A DNA stretch of 64,000 bases from an uncultured Erysipelotrichaceae bacterium (GTDB lineage Bacteria; Bacillota_I; Bacilli_A; RFN20; CAG-826), in the NCBI GenBank assembly GCA_900314865.1, contig OMWW01000001.1, forward strand, positions 189,457 through 253,456, given 5' to 3'. Below are positions 8,278 to 16,185 of the stretch, one piece after another; within the stretch, counting starts at the first letter, position 1, and each line of letters starts with the position of its first letter. Position numbers and translations under genes: made by a program. The notes under the pieces are model-generated. The model searched no databases, had not been told where the DNA came from, and saw only the letters and a program-made list of their open reading frames with translations.

Positions 8278-9315
8278 ATGAAAATGTTTGATCTAAAAGG
8301 AACTGTTTTGAGTTTGAACAAACCAAACATTGTTTCTTTGCTCAACTCGATTGAGCTCTACAAGGGTAAGACCTTACCTGTTAAAAAGGCCAAAAAACTT
8401 GATATGTTAAAACAAATGGCACGTCGCAGTGAAGTGGTTTATTCAAACCAAATCGGTAACGTATTTATTACCGAAGAACGCGAAAGTGCTATTTTTGTTA
8501 GACACGCTCAGCCACAAAACTTACAAGAATACATGGTTTGTGGATATAGCCACGCTCTTGATTTAGTGGAAGAAGTGTATCGTTATCAAACCTTAGACCG
8601 TTCCTTCATCTCATCATTACATTATTATTTCTATAAAGATTACAATCCTGAATTTGGTGGCCGTTATAAAGACAGCATTAACTATATTCAAGAATCTTTA
8701 CCAGATGGATCATTTAAAACTATCTTTGTTCCAAGCGCTCCTGAAGAAGTTGTTCCATTACTTGATAACTTAATCTATCAATTCAATTTATGTGCCGCTG
8801 ATGAAGAATGTAACAAACTCCTTCTCATCGCTACCTTCATGTTTGACTTTATGTGTATCCACCCATATAGCCACGGTAATGGAAGACTATCTAGATTATT
8901 ACTCGCTTTCTTACTTAAGAAATATGGTTATGACATCCATGATTATTTCTCCATTGCTTATTTAATGAAGCAACATTTAGGTGAATACATTGATAGCTTC
9001 AAAGTTTCTGGAGAGGGATGGCACACTAATGAAAATGATTATGAACCATTCGTTACCTTCATTCTTAAGAGAATCTTAGAAGCCTATCATAAACTTGACT
9101 ACATTCTAGAAGTCAATGAAGAAAACGGCACCGCTGAAGAAAAAGTCTTAAGAGTGGTTAATGATTCTGCAACCCCAATTAGTAAGACAGTTGTCTTAAG
9201 AGTGTTATATGCCTTAAGTAAAGTGACAGTTGAAAAAGCCCTCAACAAACTAGTTGATGAAGGAAGAATTCAACTCATCACTAGAGGTCGCTACTCTAAA
9301 TACTTTAGAGTGTAA
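8278..9315 (+). CDS. Fic family protein with C-terminal winged helix
   Basis: Fic-domain protein, the family that transfers AMP or other groups from nucleotides to hydroxyl side chains. The Fic motif lies near residue 195 as HPYSHGNGRLSRL. The usual pattern is HPFx(D/E)GNGRxxR; here the Mg-binding acidic position is His, so standard AMP transfer may be lost or changed. An upstream helical region and an extra C-terminal winged helix (about residues 285-345, SATPISKTVVLRVLYALS) match the common Fic plus DNA-binding layout. Only 17 bases separate it from the EF-G-like gene, so they form an operon, which may be meaningful since the Fic relative Doc modifies EF-Tu. Confidence 0.9.
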   Translation: MKMFDLKGTVLSLNKPNIVSLLNSIELYKGKTLPVKKAKKLDMLKQMARRSEVVYSNQIGNVFITEERESAIFVRHAQPQNLQEYMVCGYSHALDLVEEVYRYQTLDRSFISSLHYYFYKDYNPEFGGRYKDSINYIQESLPDGSFKTIFVPSAPEEVVPLLDNLIYQFNLCAADEECNKLLLIATFMFDFMCIHPYSHGNGRLSRLLLAFLLKKYGYDIHDYFSIAYLMKQHLGEYIDSFKVSGEGWHTNENDYEPFVTFILKRILEAYHKLDYILEVNEENGTAEEKVLRVVNDSATPISKTVVLRVLYALSKVTVEKALNKLVDEGRIQLITRGRYSKYFRV

Positions 9316-9332
9316 GGAGAAATATATTAATT

Positions 9333-11381
9333 ATGAAAGTTGAAAATATTCGTAACGTTGCTATTTTAGGACATCAAAGCAGTGGTAAAACCTCTTTAGT
9401 GGAATCCCTTGCTTATGTTTCTAAACTCATCCCTCAAAAAGGTGAAGTTGAAAAGAAAAATACTTTATCTGATTACACCCCAGATGAACAAAAACGTGGT
9501 AGTTCCATTCAAACCGCAATTGTTCCATTAAAATATGGTGATTACAAAATTAACCTTTTAGATATTCCTGGTAACGATGACTTCATCTCTGAAGCAATCG
9601 GAGTAGTGGGAGTTGTTAAAGGTGCAGTCTTAGTTATTGATGCCTCTATCGGAGTTCAAGTCGGCACTGTTAAACACTATAAACTTCTTAAGAAGAAAGG
9701 TGTTCCAACCTTCATCTTCTTAAATAAGATGGACAAAGAAGATGTCGATTTCGACTTAGTCTTAGAAGAAATTAGAGAAAAACTTGGTAAAGAAGTTATC
9801 TCCTTCTGCTATCCACTCGGACATGAAAAATCATTTGATGGCTTTGCTAACGCAGTCGATTTAAAAGCTCATATCTATAACGGAAAAGAATGCGTTGAAG
9901 CAGAAATCTATCCAGATAAGAGAGCTAAAGTCTTAGAACTTCATAACACAATCGTTGAAGAAGTTGCTAAAACCAATGATGAATTATTAGAAAAATTCTT
10001 TAACGGTGAAGAATTCACCTCTCAAGAAATTCGTGATGCATTACGTATTGGTGTCCTTAGTGGTGAGCTCACTCCACTTATCGTTGGTAGCGCCACAAAG
10101 AACATCGGTGTACAAACACTCCTTAATATGTTTGTCTCTTATCTACCAAATCCTAACGATCTTAAACCACTTGCCGCTCATGATGAATCCGGTAAAGATA
10201 AGATTGTTCCAACAAGTTTAGATCAACCATTCTCTGCTTATTGCTTTAAAACAGTCGTTGATCCATATACTGGTGCGATTAACTTAATTAAAATTTGCTC
10301 TGGTACCTTAAAGGTTGGAGACGAAGTCTATATCAATGGTTCCACTCAAAAAGTTGGTATGCTCTTTGAGATGTGTGGAAAGAAACTTGATAGTGTTAAC
10401 GAATTAAGCGCTGGTGATATCGGAGCGGTTACTAGACTTGAGAAACTTGGTTCTGGTGATTCCTTGTGTTCACCAAAATCCATTACCATCTTCAAACCAA
10501 TCAAATATCCAACCGCGGTTATCTTTAAAGCTATCGTTCTTACAAATAAGAATGATGAAAGTAAACTTTCACCAGCTTTAGCGAAGATGCAACTTGAAGA
10601 TCCTGCCTTAGAAGTTAAACGTAATAACGAAACTAAACAACTTCTTTTAGGTGGTTTAAGTGAATCTCATATCGCTTATGCATTAGAAAAATTAAAGAAC
10701 CTCTATAAGATTTCTTTAGAGACAGAAAAGATGAAAGTCATCTATCGTGAATCCATTAAAGGCACTGCTGAAGGAGACGGAAGATATGTCAAACAATCTG
10801 GTGGTTCTGGATTCTATGGTGTTGTTAAGATGAGATTTGAACCAGCCGAAGAAAATGTCTTCGCTGAAGAAGTCTTTGGTGGAGCAGTTCCAAAGAACTA
10901 TTTCCCAGCTGTTGAAAAAGGATTCTTTGAAGCCCTTAATAGTGGTCTATTAGCAGGCTTCCCAGTAATCGGTGTTAAAGGTGTACTTGTCGATGGTAAA
11001 TATCACCCAGTTGATAGTAACGAACAAGCCTTCAAGATGGCGGGTATTCTTGCCTTTAAAGACGCATACATGAAATGCCGTCCAATCATCTTAGAACCAA
11101 TCATGAGAATTAAGGTAAATGTTGAAAGTGTTTACACTGGTAACATTCTCTCTGATTTAAATACCAGAAGAGCGAGAATTCAAAACATTGAAGAAAAAGA
11201 ACATGGCACTCAAGAAATTGAAGCCCTTGTCCCAGAAGCAGAAATTATTGACTATGTCACCAAACTTAAGTCCTTAACCCAAGCTAGTGGATTCTTCAAT
11301 AGAGAATTTGAAGGATACGAAGAACTCCCAGAATTCTTGAAAGACAAAGTGATTGCTGAAAACAAAATCACCAATCAATAA
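9333..11381 (+). CDS. EF-G-like translational GTPase (EF-G2/FusA2 type)
   Basis: A 682-residue GTPase with the full EF-G layout: G domain, domain II, and domains III-V ending in a C-terminal fold. G1 is GHQSSGKT (residue 13), G3 is DIPGNDDF (residue 75) and G4 is NKMD (residue 131). Canonical EF-G has DTPGH in G3; here the catalytic His is Asn, and the switch I block reads KRGSSIQT instead of ERGITIT. Both changes mark the EF-G-like paralogue group, not the housekeeping translocase. Such paralogues can bind ribosomes and may hydrolyse GTP slowly. AAGGAG at the Fic gene end serves as ribosome binding site. A terminator follows. Confidence 0.9.
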   Translation: MKVENIRNVAILGHQSSGKTSLVESLAYVSKLIPQKGEVEKKNTLSDYTPDEQKRGSSIQTAIVPLKYGDYKINLLDIPGNDDFISEAIGVVGVVKGAVLVIDASIGVQVGTVKHYKLLKKKGVPTFIFLNKMDKEDVDFDLVLEEIREKLGKEVISFCYPLGHEKSFDGFANAVDLKAHIYNGKECVEAEIYPDKRAKVLELHNTIVEEVAKTNDELLEKFFNGEEFTSQEIRDALRIGVLSGELTPLIVGSATKNIGVQTLLNMFVSYLPNPNDLKPLAAHDESGKDKIVPTSLDQPFSAYCFKTVVDPYTGAINLIKICSGTLKVGDEVYINGSTQKVGMLFEMCGKKLDSVNELSAGDIGAVTRLEKLGSGDSLCSPKSITIFKPIKYPTAVIFKAIVLTNKNDESKLSPALAKMQLEDPALEVKRNNETKQLLLGGLSESHIAYALEKLKNLYKISLETEKMKVIYRESIKGTAEGDGRYVKQSGGSGFYGVVKMRFEPAEENVFAEEVFGGAVPKNYFPAVEKGFFEALNSGLLAGFPVIGVKGVLVDGKYHPVDSNEQAFKMAGILAFKDAYMKCRPIILEPIMRIKVNVESVYTGNILSDLNTRRARIQNIEEKEHGTQEIEALVPEAEIIDYVTKLKSLTQASGFFNREFEGYEELPEFLKDKVIAENKITNQ

Positions 11382-11393
11382 TTCGATATAATG

Positions 11394-11432
11394 AAAATAG
11401 CCAACTACCTACACGTAATTGGCTATTTTTTT
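11394..11432. terminator. Bidirectional terminator after the Fic/EF-G-like operon
   Basis: AAAATAGCCAA pairs with TTGGCTATTTT and is flanked by A and T runs. It separates the plus-strand operon from the convergent minus-strand pair at 11445-12566. Confidence 0.85.
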
Positions 11433-11444
11433 CTTTATTGAAGG

Positions 11445-11867
11445 TTATTTATATTTCTTCAAGATTTCATTCTTTTGACTTTCAAATTGATTGTCATCAA
11501 GAACTCCGTCTTTGTGTAATTGAGTTAGCTTACTTAAGCGATCTAAGTCTTCATCAGATATAGGAGCGGTTCCATTTGTCTCAATCGCGTTACACGCTTC
11601 TCTACCAGCGTTAATGAATTGAGCGAACGTTGCTCCTTTATATAAATAGAAGTGATATACCTTTCCATCTACTAAAGTAACGTCTACTCTTTTCTTTGCT
11701 CCTGAAGAGACAAAGATATCTTTGACATCACTATATTTAATAGAAACATCATATTGACTTCTTCTTAAGTCTCTCGCTCTCCATTCAAAGTGGTCTTTTT
11801 CAAAATAGACACTTCCATCAGCGACTTTGGTGTCCACAATCATTTTCTTTCCAATATAATCAACCAT
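11445..11867 (-). CDS. SHOCT domain protein with N-terminal PH/GRAM-like domain
   Basis: A 140-residue protein. Residues 1-95 form a beta-rich domain (DHFEWRAR, IKYSDVKDIFV, VTLVDGKVYHFYL) typical of bacterial PH- or GRAM-like folds. Residues about 110-140 (LTQLHKDGVLDDNQFESQK) are a SHOCT motif, a short C-terminal oligomerisation or membrane-proximal helix pair. GGAGAT 6 bases upstream sets the start. It directly follows the flavodoxin-like reductase gene and probably shares its transcript. Function unknown. Confidence 0.8.
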   Translation of the reverse strand: MVDYIGKKMIVDTKVADGSVYFEKDHFEWRARDLRRSQYDVSIKYSDVKDIFVSSGAKKRVDVTLVDGKVYHFYLYKGATFAQFINAGREACNAIETNGTAPISDEDLDRLSKLTQLHKDGVLDDNQFESQKNEILKKYK

Positions 11868-11879
11868 TTCTAATATCTC

Positions 11880-12566
11880 CTATCTTAATGAGTTAACAAT
11901 CTTGATATATGTTTCTTTATCTAGCATTGGGGTTTCTAATTCTTTCTTAAGTTCTTCAGAAATAGAAAAGTTCTTAGAATAATATTCACCCGCATTAACA
12001 AACTTCTTCAAAAGTGGTTCTGTTAATGGTCTAGCCTCTTCTTCATTTAACATTGGACATTCAGAAACATATATAGTCTCTGCTTTTTTACCAAACTTGT
12101 TTTTGATCATGATATCTAGTCCATCGAAGTTTCCTTCAAAGTTTGGGAATCCACATCCAGCGATGAATAAGAGTTTTTGGTGGGAGAGATCCACTCGAGG
12201 GACATGAACAATATGTCCATCTTTTTCTTTCATTGTCATCTTGTTAAATGGGATAAGACGATCAACGAACGCTTTTAAGTGGGAAGGCATCGCATATGAA
12301 TAAAGTGGGAATGAATATATAACGATATCTGCCTCTTTATATTCATCCATGATTTCTTTTTGGTCATCATTTTGAATACATTCACCAGATTCGTTCTTCC
12401 AACATTTAAAACAACCTAAACATGGTTTGATATTCTTTTTAATTAAATCAATGATATGAATATCAAATTCTCCTTCTTTGTTTAATCCTTTTAAAAAGGA
12501 GTTTGTTAAACACATCGTATCGGATTTCTCTTTAGGAGAACCGTTAATCACTAATACTTTCTTCAT
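11880..12566 (-). CDS. NAD(P)H-dependent FMN reductase, flavodoxin-like
   Basis: A 228-residue flavodoxin-fold oxidoreductase of the NADPH-dependent FMN reductase/iron-sulfur flavoprotein group. The phosphate-binding loop is VINGSPKEKSDT (residues 5-16). PCLGCFKCW (residues 48-56) supplies the Cys-rich segment of the CxxCxxC type, though only part of a full cluster motif is present. PLYSYAMPSHLKAFVDR near 101-117 is the flavin-binding loop. TGAGG precedes the ATG at spacing about 8. It is the first gene of the minus-strand pair. Confidence 0.85.
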   Translation of the reverse strand: MKKVLVINGSPKEKSDTMCLTNSFLKGLNKEGEFDIHIIDLIKKNIKPCLGCFKCWKNESGECIQNDDQKEIMDEYKEADIVIYSFPLYSYAMPSHLKAFVDRLIPFNKMTMKEKDGHIVHVPRVDLSHQKLLFIAGCGFPNFEGNFDGLDIMIKNKFGKKAETIYVSECPMLNEEEARPLTEPLLKKFVNAGEYYSKNFSISEELKKELETPMLDKETYIKIVNSLR

Positions 12567-12656
12567 ATTGATTACCTCAAAAATATAATACCCTTATGAG
12601 AACAACATTTCATAGAATTTGTATTTTCGTTTAGAATAGATTTGAGGTACATCTAT

Positions 12657-13313
12657 ATGCGAGCGGTATTTGAAACTGGGTTTTATTATTTATATCTTCT
12701 CTTCATCATTGGAATGGGAATATATCTTCTCATCAAAAAGAAGAACATCCTTTTCGCTTTAGCTTGTATTCTTCTTGGACTCGGTGACGCATTTCACCTC
12801 ATCCCAAGAGCGATAGGTCTATATACGAAAACATTAGATAATCCTTCACCAACACTAGCGATGTATTTAGGTGTTGGAAAGCTTGTCACTTCAATCACCA
12901 TGACCATCTTCTATGTTCTTTTATATTTATTCATCTATAAACGCATCAGTAAGAAGAGAAACATTTATTTAGATATCATTGTGTGTTTACTTTTTATCGC
13001 AAGAATAACCTTACTATGCTTCAAACAAAATGAATGGACCATCAATGGAGGCACTGTCTATTGGGGTATATATAGAAACATTCCATTTGTCTTACTTGGA
13101 ATCCTAGTCATAGTGTTACTCTTCTTATATTTCAGAAAAGAAAAATATTTCTCCTTGATGTGGATCGCTGTTATCTTATCTTTCCTCTTCTATTTAGCAG
13201 TCGTCATATTCGCTTCTAAATACTCTTGGGTAGGAATGATGATGCTTCCAAAAACCATGTGTTACATTTGGATAGGTGTGATGGGGTTACTAGATGCGAA
13301 GAAAACGGAATAG
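12657..13313 (+). CDS. Seven-helix membrane protein
   Basis: A hydrophobic protein of 218 residues with about seven membrane helices and short basic loops (KKKN, KRISKKRN, RKEK). No catalytic motif is visible and the family is not recognised. The ATG at 12657 is preferred because GAGG lies 9 bases upstream; a TTG start at 12642 would overlap that site. It is divergent from the FMN reductase gene, with a promoter region of about 90 bases between them, and is followed by a terminator. Confidence 0.75.
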   Translation: MRAVFETGFYYLYLLFIIGMGIYLLIKKKNILFALACILLGLGDAFHLIPRAIGLYTKTLDNPSPTLAMYLGVGKLVTSITMTIFYVLLYLFIYKRISKKRNIYLDIIVCLLFIARITLLCFKQNEWTINGGTVYWGIYRNIPFVLLGILVIVLLFLYFRKEKYFSLMWIAVILSFLFYLAVVIFASKYSWVGMMMLPKTMCYIWIGVMGLLDAKKTE

Positions 13314-13340
13314 AAATGTTTAATTATTGTACTATACACT

Positions 13341-13372
13341 AAAAACTCGCAAAATATGCGAGTTTTGTTTTT
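13341..13372 (+). terminator. Intrinsic terminator
   Basis: AAAACTCGC pairs with GCGAGTTTT around a 7-base loop, followed by a T-rich tail. It closes the membrane-protein transcript. The stretch 13373-13607 has no gene and is strongly purine-rich. Confidence 0.8.
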
Positions 13373-13607
13373 AACAAAAGTTAATATAACGATGTCTACA
13401 TAATATATCATTATAAAAAAATAATAATTTGGAAAAGCAGGAAAATAAACGCAAGAAAATAACGGAAGAAGGAGGAAAAGTAGCAAGAAAGTAGGAAAAA
13501 GTATGTAAACAAAATGTAAAGATAGTTTAACGTAAGTAAGAGAAAAATTGAAAATAAAATTGAAAAGTAACAGTATTGTTGGTAGAATAAAACAGGAGGT
13601 TAAACTT

Positions 13608-14012
13608 ATGGGAAGACTCGATAGTTTTAAACCGAAAAAGCTCATTGTTGGTTCACCATTTATATCTGTTACTATAAATGGCATTTCACTTAACAAGAGT
13701 GCTGTCGCTAGACTTGATTATGCGGAATATGTCAGGATCCTAGTGGATGAGGAGGCTCAAGAGCTTGCGGTTCAAGTTTGTGATGAATTTGATCCAAACA
13801 AAGAATCGTTTGTTAAGCCTGAAAAAAAAGAAGAAACCCAATACGTTAGATGGAATAATCGAGAATTCATCAAGCAATTAAATGGTTGGGCTCCTACAAA
13901 AGAACTTAAAGAGTCTGGATTTAAAGTTCCTGGAGAATATCTTCCAGAAGAAAAAGCCTTCTTGTTTATCTTTTCCAAGGCGGTTCCACTTAAGGAATCG
14001 GAAGATAAATAA
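13608..14012 (+). CDS. Conserved small protein A of toxin module 2
   Basis: A 134-residue paralogue of the protein at 4156-4557. Shared elements are PFISVTINGISLNKSAVARL, RWNN, GEYLPEEKAFLF and a C-terminal KAVPL. AGGAGGT 7 bases upstream sets the start at 13608. As in module 1 it leads the module and is followed by stem-loop RNA. No membrane or DNA-binding motif is evident. Conservation of the pair in sequence, size and position argues for a real role in the toxin module. Confidence 0.85.
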   Translation: MGRLDSFKPKKLIVGSPFISVTINGISLNKSAVARLDYAEYVRILVDEEAQELAVQVCDEFDPNKESFVKPEKKEETQYVRWNNREFIKQLNGWAPTKELKESGFKVPGEYLPEEKAFLFIFSKAVPLKESEDK

Positions 14013-14013
14013 A

Positions 14014-14100
14014 AACACCACCCAAGTTTGGTCGCCGAAGTGGTGTTAAGGACGCCGTTAAGCATCTTTTCTATATGTATTATACCATGGCGTCCTCCTT
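14014..14100 (+). promoter_or_regulatory. Two-hairpin leader RNA with an anti-ribosome-binding-site arm
   Basis: Hairpin 1 pairs AACACCAC (14014-14021) with GTGGTGTT (14040-14047). Hairpin 2 pairs GGACGCC (14050-14056) with GGCGTCC (14089-14095). The right arm of hairpin 2 contains GCGTCCTCCT (14090-14099), an exact 10-base complement of AGGAGGACGC (14216-14225), the ribosome binding site of the DUF4417 gene. The arm can pair with either partner, not both. Seen in sequence; regulation is inferred. Confidence 0.55.
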
Positions 14101-14173
14101 GGTGCAATAAAATATTAATAAATAATTTATTTATTAATATAAATTGCTGAATCTATTTATAAGGAGAATAATT

Positions 14174-14251
14174 ATGATTAATTATTTAAGAATTTATCTC
14201 CTAACTTCATTCATTAGGAGGACGCGATATGCACGAAATCGAACTGGTTGA
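14174..14251 (+). CDS. 25-residue leader peptide overlapping the DUF4417 start
   Basis: ATG at 14174 lies 6 bases after AAGGAG and opens 25 codons ending in TGA at 14249-14251, inside the DUF4417 gene. A ribosome on this frame passes over the DUF4417 ribosome binding site (14216-14225) and start (14229). It would therefore melt any helix that hides them. The arrangement resembles leader-peptide attenuators such as those before erm genes. The peptide itself (start MINYLRIYLL) has no recognised function. Confidence 0.45.
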   Translation: MINYLRIYLLTSFIRRTRYARNRTG

Positions 14252-14897
14252 ACGCTATACCGCGTATTTAAAAGATCGTGGTGTTGAATTTTATGAAAAC
14301 GGATTCCCCATGTTCAAGTCTGAATGGTTTATTAATAACAAGCCATTAGTTATTGCCCCATTTAATAAAAGGCAATACTACAGGCAAAACAAACAATATA
14401 TTTCTATTTGCTATTTTGGAAAAGATGAACATCTGTATCCTAGATTAGACAAAGTTTTTGAAGAAATAGAAATATTAAAGGAATATCATTCTGTTTGTAT
14501 GATGGATGTCTCGATTAGTCCTTTAATGCTTGGTGAAGTTCAGAGAATGAATCTTCTTTTAAATTTGTTATTTATATGTGTTATTGCAGTTAATGACATT
14601 AAGATTATCCCTTCGTTTAGAACCGGAGACTTAGAAACGATGTTCTTGTTAATAAAGTCTGTTGGCAATTCAAAATATTGGATAATGGGAACGATTGGAA
14701 CACAACAAATTAGAAGTAATTCCTTCTACGAATATCTTTTTAGAGCAAAATGCCTTTTTATTAATCCAGGAAGATTATTATCTTATGGACGACCAAATAG
14801 TAAAACGGTGAAATGCTTAGATGATTATGGAATTGAGTGTGTAGTATACAAGGATTTCCGCAACTTGAGTTATTCTAAAGAGGTGTATTATGTCTGA
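14229..14897 (+). CDS. DUF4417-like protein, module 2
   Basis: A 222-residue protein that reads as a divergent DUF4417 member. Markers are DIKIIPSFRTGD near residue 122, YWIMGTIGTQQ near 153, FINPGRLLSYGR near 178 and a C-terminal YKDFRNLSYS. It corresponds in position and pattern to the protein at 4774-5505 but direct identity is low. AGGAGG lies 7 bases before the ATG and is the target of the leader arm at 14090-14099. Its end overlaps the toxin-like gene by 8 bases. Confidence 0.7.
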   Translation: MHEIELVERYTAYLKDRGVEFYENGFPMFKSEWFINNKPLVIAPFNKRQYYRQNKQYISICYFGKDEHLYPRLDKVFEEIEILKEYHSVCMMDVSISPLMLGEVQRMNLLLNLLFICVIAVNDIKIIPSFRTGDLETMFLLIKSVGNSKYWIMGTIGTQQIRSNSFYEYLFRAKCLFINPGRLLSYGRPNSKTVKCLDDYGIECVVYKDFRNLSYSKEVYYV

Positions 14898-15282
14898 TTC
14901 GAAAACTCAATATACAACGAACGTCAATAGGGTAAAAAAAGCTGCTGAATTTAGCAAGGCCATTAGTAAAAAACTTAACGAAGGGCAAAATAGAGCTACA
15001 AAATATAAAAACGGTTGGCAAAGCGTTAATATAAATGATGTTGTCCATAAATATGCTCCTGGTGCCACTCATTATGAATCTAATGGAAAAATATTGTTTT
15101 CAAATGGTGGAAGATATGTTGTGGTAACTGATGTTGCTGGCGGATATTTGAGGATACAAGACACCAATTTCAAAAGAGAAGTTTATGTTACTCTTGACGG
15201 CAAATATCAAAAAGACTTCCGAAGCACTAAAGAATTTAATAAGCACAGTCATTATCGTATACTTAAAAGAGAGGAAATGTGA
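14890..15282 (+). CDS. Putative toxin-domain protein, module 2
   Basis: A 130-residue protein with a basic helical N-terminus (residues 1-45) and a beta-rich C-terminal domain: NGKILFSNGGRYVVV, GGYLRIQD, then VYVTLDGKYQKDF and a terminal HSHYRILKREEM. The closing His-x-x-(K/R)IxKREEM pattern resembles C-terminal domains of Firmicutes polymorphic toxins, probably nucleases; exact family unassigned. It is not similar to the module 1 toxin, so the two modules carry different effectors in the same slot. AGAGG precedes the ATG. Two small genes follow directly. Confidence 0.6.
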   Translation: MSDSKTQYTTNVNRVKKAAEFSKAISKKLNEGQNRATKYKNGWQSVNINDVVHKYAPGATHYESNGKILFSNGGRYVVVTDVAGGYLRIQDTNFKREVYVTLDGKYQKDFRSTKEFNKHSHYRILKREEM

Positions 15283-15284
15283 TT

Positions 15285-15665
15285 ATGAGCAGAGACGAAA
15301 TTGATTATCAAAATCATAATGCTTCAATATGTGTTCCTTTGAAAAAGACAGACAAAGATTTTGTTTTTTTGCCAGAGGCCAAAGAAGATGAAGTAATGGT
15401 TTTTTGTTTTTCTGATTACAAATTGTTTCAAAAATATGTTTACGGAGATTTTATGTATGAAATCGCCGAGAAATGTCACGCCGACTTCCTTGGACGATAT
15501 GAATCCGATACCTTAATGCCTGGTGTTCTTCCAATCGCCATTGAAATAGTATCTAAAGCGATTAAATTAAAGAAATATGCTGCTATCAAAGAATATTTAG
15601 AAAAAACAAAAGAGTTTATGGAATTAGCCATATCTCTAGATACATTTATTCAATTTGATCTTTGA
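15285..15665 (+). CDS. Candidate immunity protein 1, module 2
   Basis: Unrecognised 126-residue acidic protein, mostly helical in its second half (SKAIKLKKYAAIKEYLEK). The ATG at 15285 is 2 bases after the toxin-like stop; AGAGG at 15269-15273 provides the ribosome binding site. A GTG at 15279 is a possible alternative start. Position, size and charge suggest immunity to the preceding protein. Its TGA stop overlaps the next ATG. Confidence 0.6.
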   Translation: MSRDEIDYQNHNASICVPLKKTDKDFVFLPEAKEDEVMVFCFSDYKLFQKYVYGDFMYEIAEKCHADFLGRYESDTLMPGVLPIAIEIVSKAIKLKKYAAIKEYLEKTKEFMELAISLDTFIQFDL

Positions 15666-15964
15666 TGAAAAGACAATCATATAAGATTAAGCATGATTTC
15701 TTGTTTGATGGTGATGATTCTGAAATTAGTATTTCTAGTCTTGATTCAGCTATTTCTGAAGCTACTGTATTAAAATTATCTGATGTATTAAAAGCAAAGG
15801 ATGAAAATTCGTTTATAAAATTGATTGAAACAGGTGCAACTAATATCGTTATAAAAGATGACGTTGGACATTGTATCAATCCTGCTTCAGAAAGATTTAA
15901 ACAATTTATCATTAGATGTATATGTCGTAAATTGATGAATCACAACATAAATGTTTATCTTTAA
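15665..15964 (+). CDS. Candidate immunity protein 2, module 2
   Basis: A 99-residue protein starting at an ATG that shares its A with the preceding TGA (TGATG), so translation is coupled. It is acidic in its first half (DGDDSEISISSLDSAISE) and ends basic. No family recognised. It may be a second immunity gene or a remnant of an earlier toxin/immunity exchange. A terminator follows. Confidence 0.55.
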   Translation: MKRQSYKIKHDFLFDGDDSEISISSLDSAISEATVLKLSDVLKAKDENSFIKLIETGATNIVIKDDVGHCINPASERFKQFIIRCICRKLMNHNINVYL

Positions 15965-15987
15965 ATGAATAACACTCAATTCCTATT

Positions 15988-16019
15988 AGCGCTCAATCAA
16001 AATGATGGGGCGCTTTTCT
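15988..16019 (+). terminator. Terminator after module 2
   Basis: AGCGC pairs with GCGCT across a 20-base loop and runs into TTTTC. The stem is short but GC-rich for this DNA. Confidence 0.55.
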
Positions 16020-16045
16020 TATTAATCGCCAAAAGATTATAAACT

Positions 16046-16180
16046 CAATTCGGGGCACACTGTGTCCCATTTTCATCATTTACGTTCAAATCAATTCGTC
16101 ACACAGTGCGTGACGTTTTCATATAGACTATTGTCTATAATGACTCCAACTCAATTGGCCACACACTTTGTGGCTTTTTT
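16046..16180 (-). repeat. Cluster of three palindromic repeats resembling YhcG-gene fragments
   Basis: Three hairpins (GGCACACTGTGTCC-type, GTCACACAGTGCGTGAC and GCCACACACTTTGTGGC) are spaced about 60 bp apart, each preceded by a CTCAATT or TCAATTC word. A second dyad TATAGAC/GTCTATA lies between the last two. Positions 16116-16177 match 24433-24494 with few differences. Read on the minus strand the unit resembles the conserved YhcG motif LSWTHYR. The final hairpin plus T run may also end transcription. Confidence 0.75.
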
Positions 16181-16185
16181 GTTTC

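Noticed and set aside
13262..13696. 144-residue minus-strand open frame
   Set aside because: It spans a terminator, a purine-rich gap and the start of protein A on the other strand; composition is unlike a real protein.
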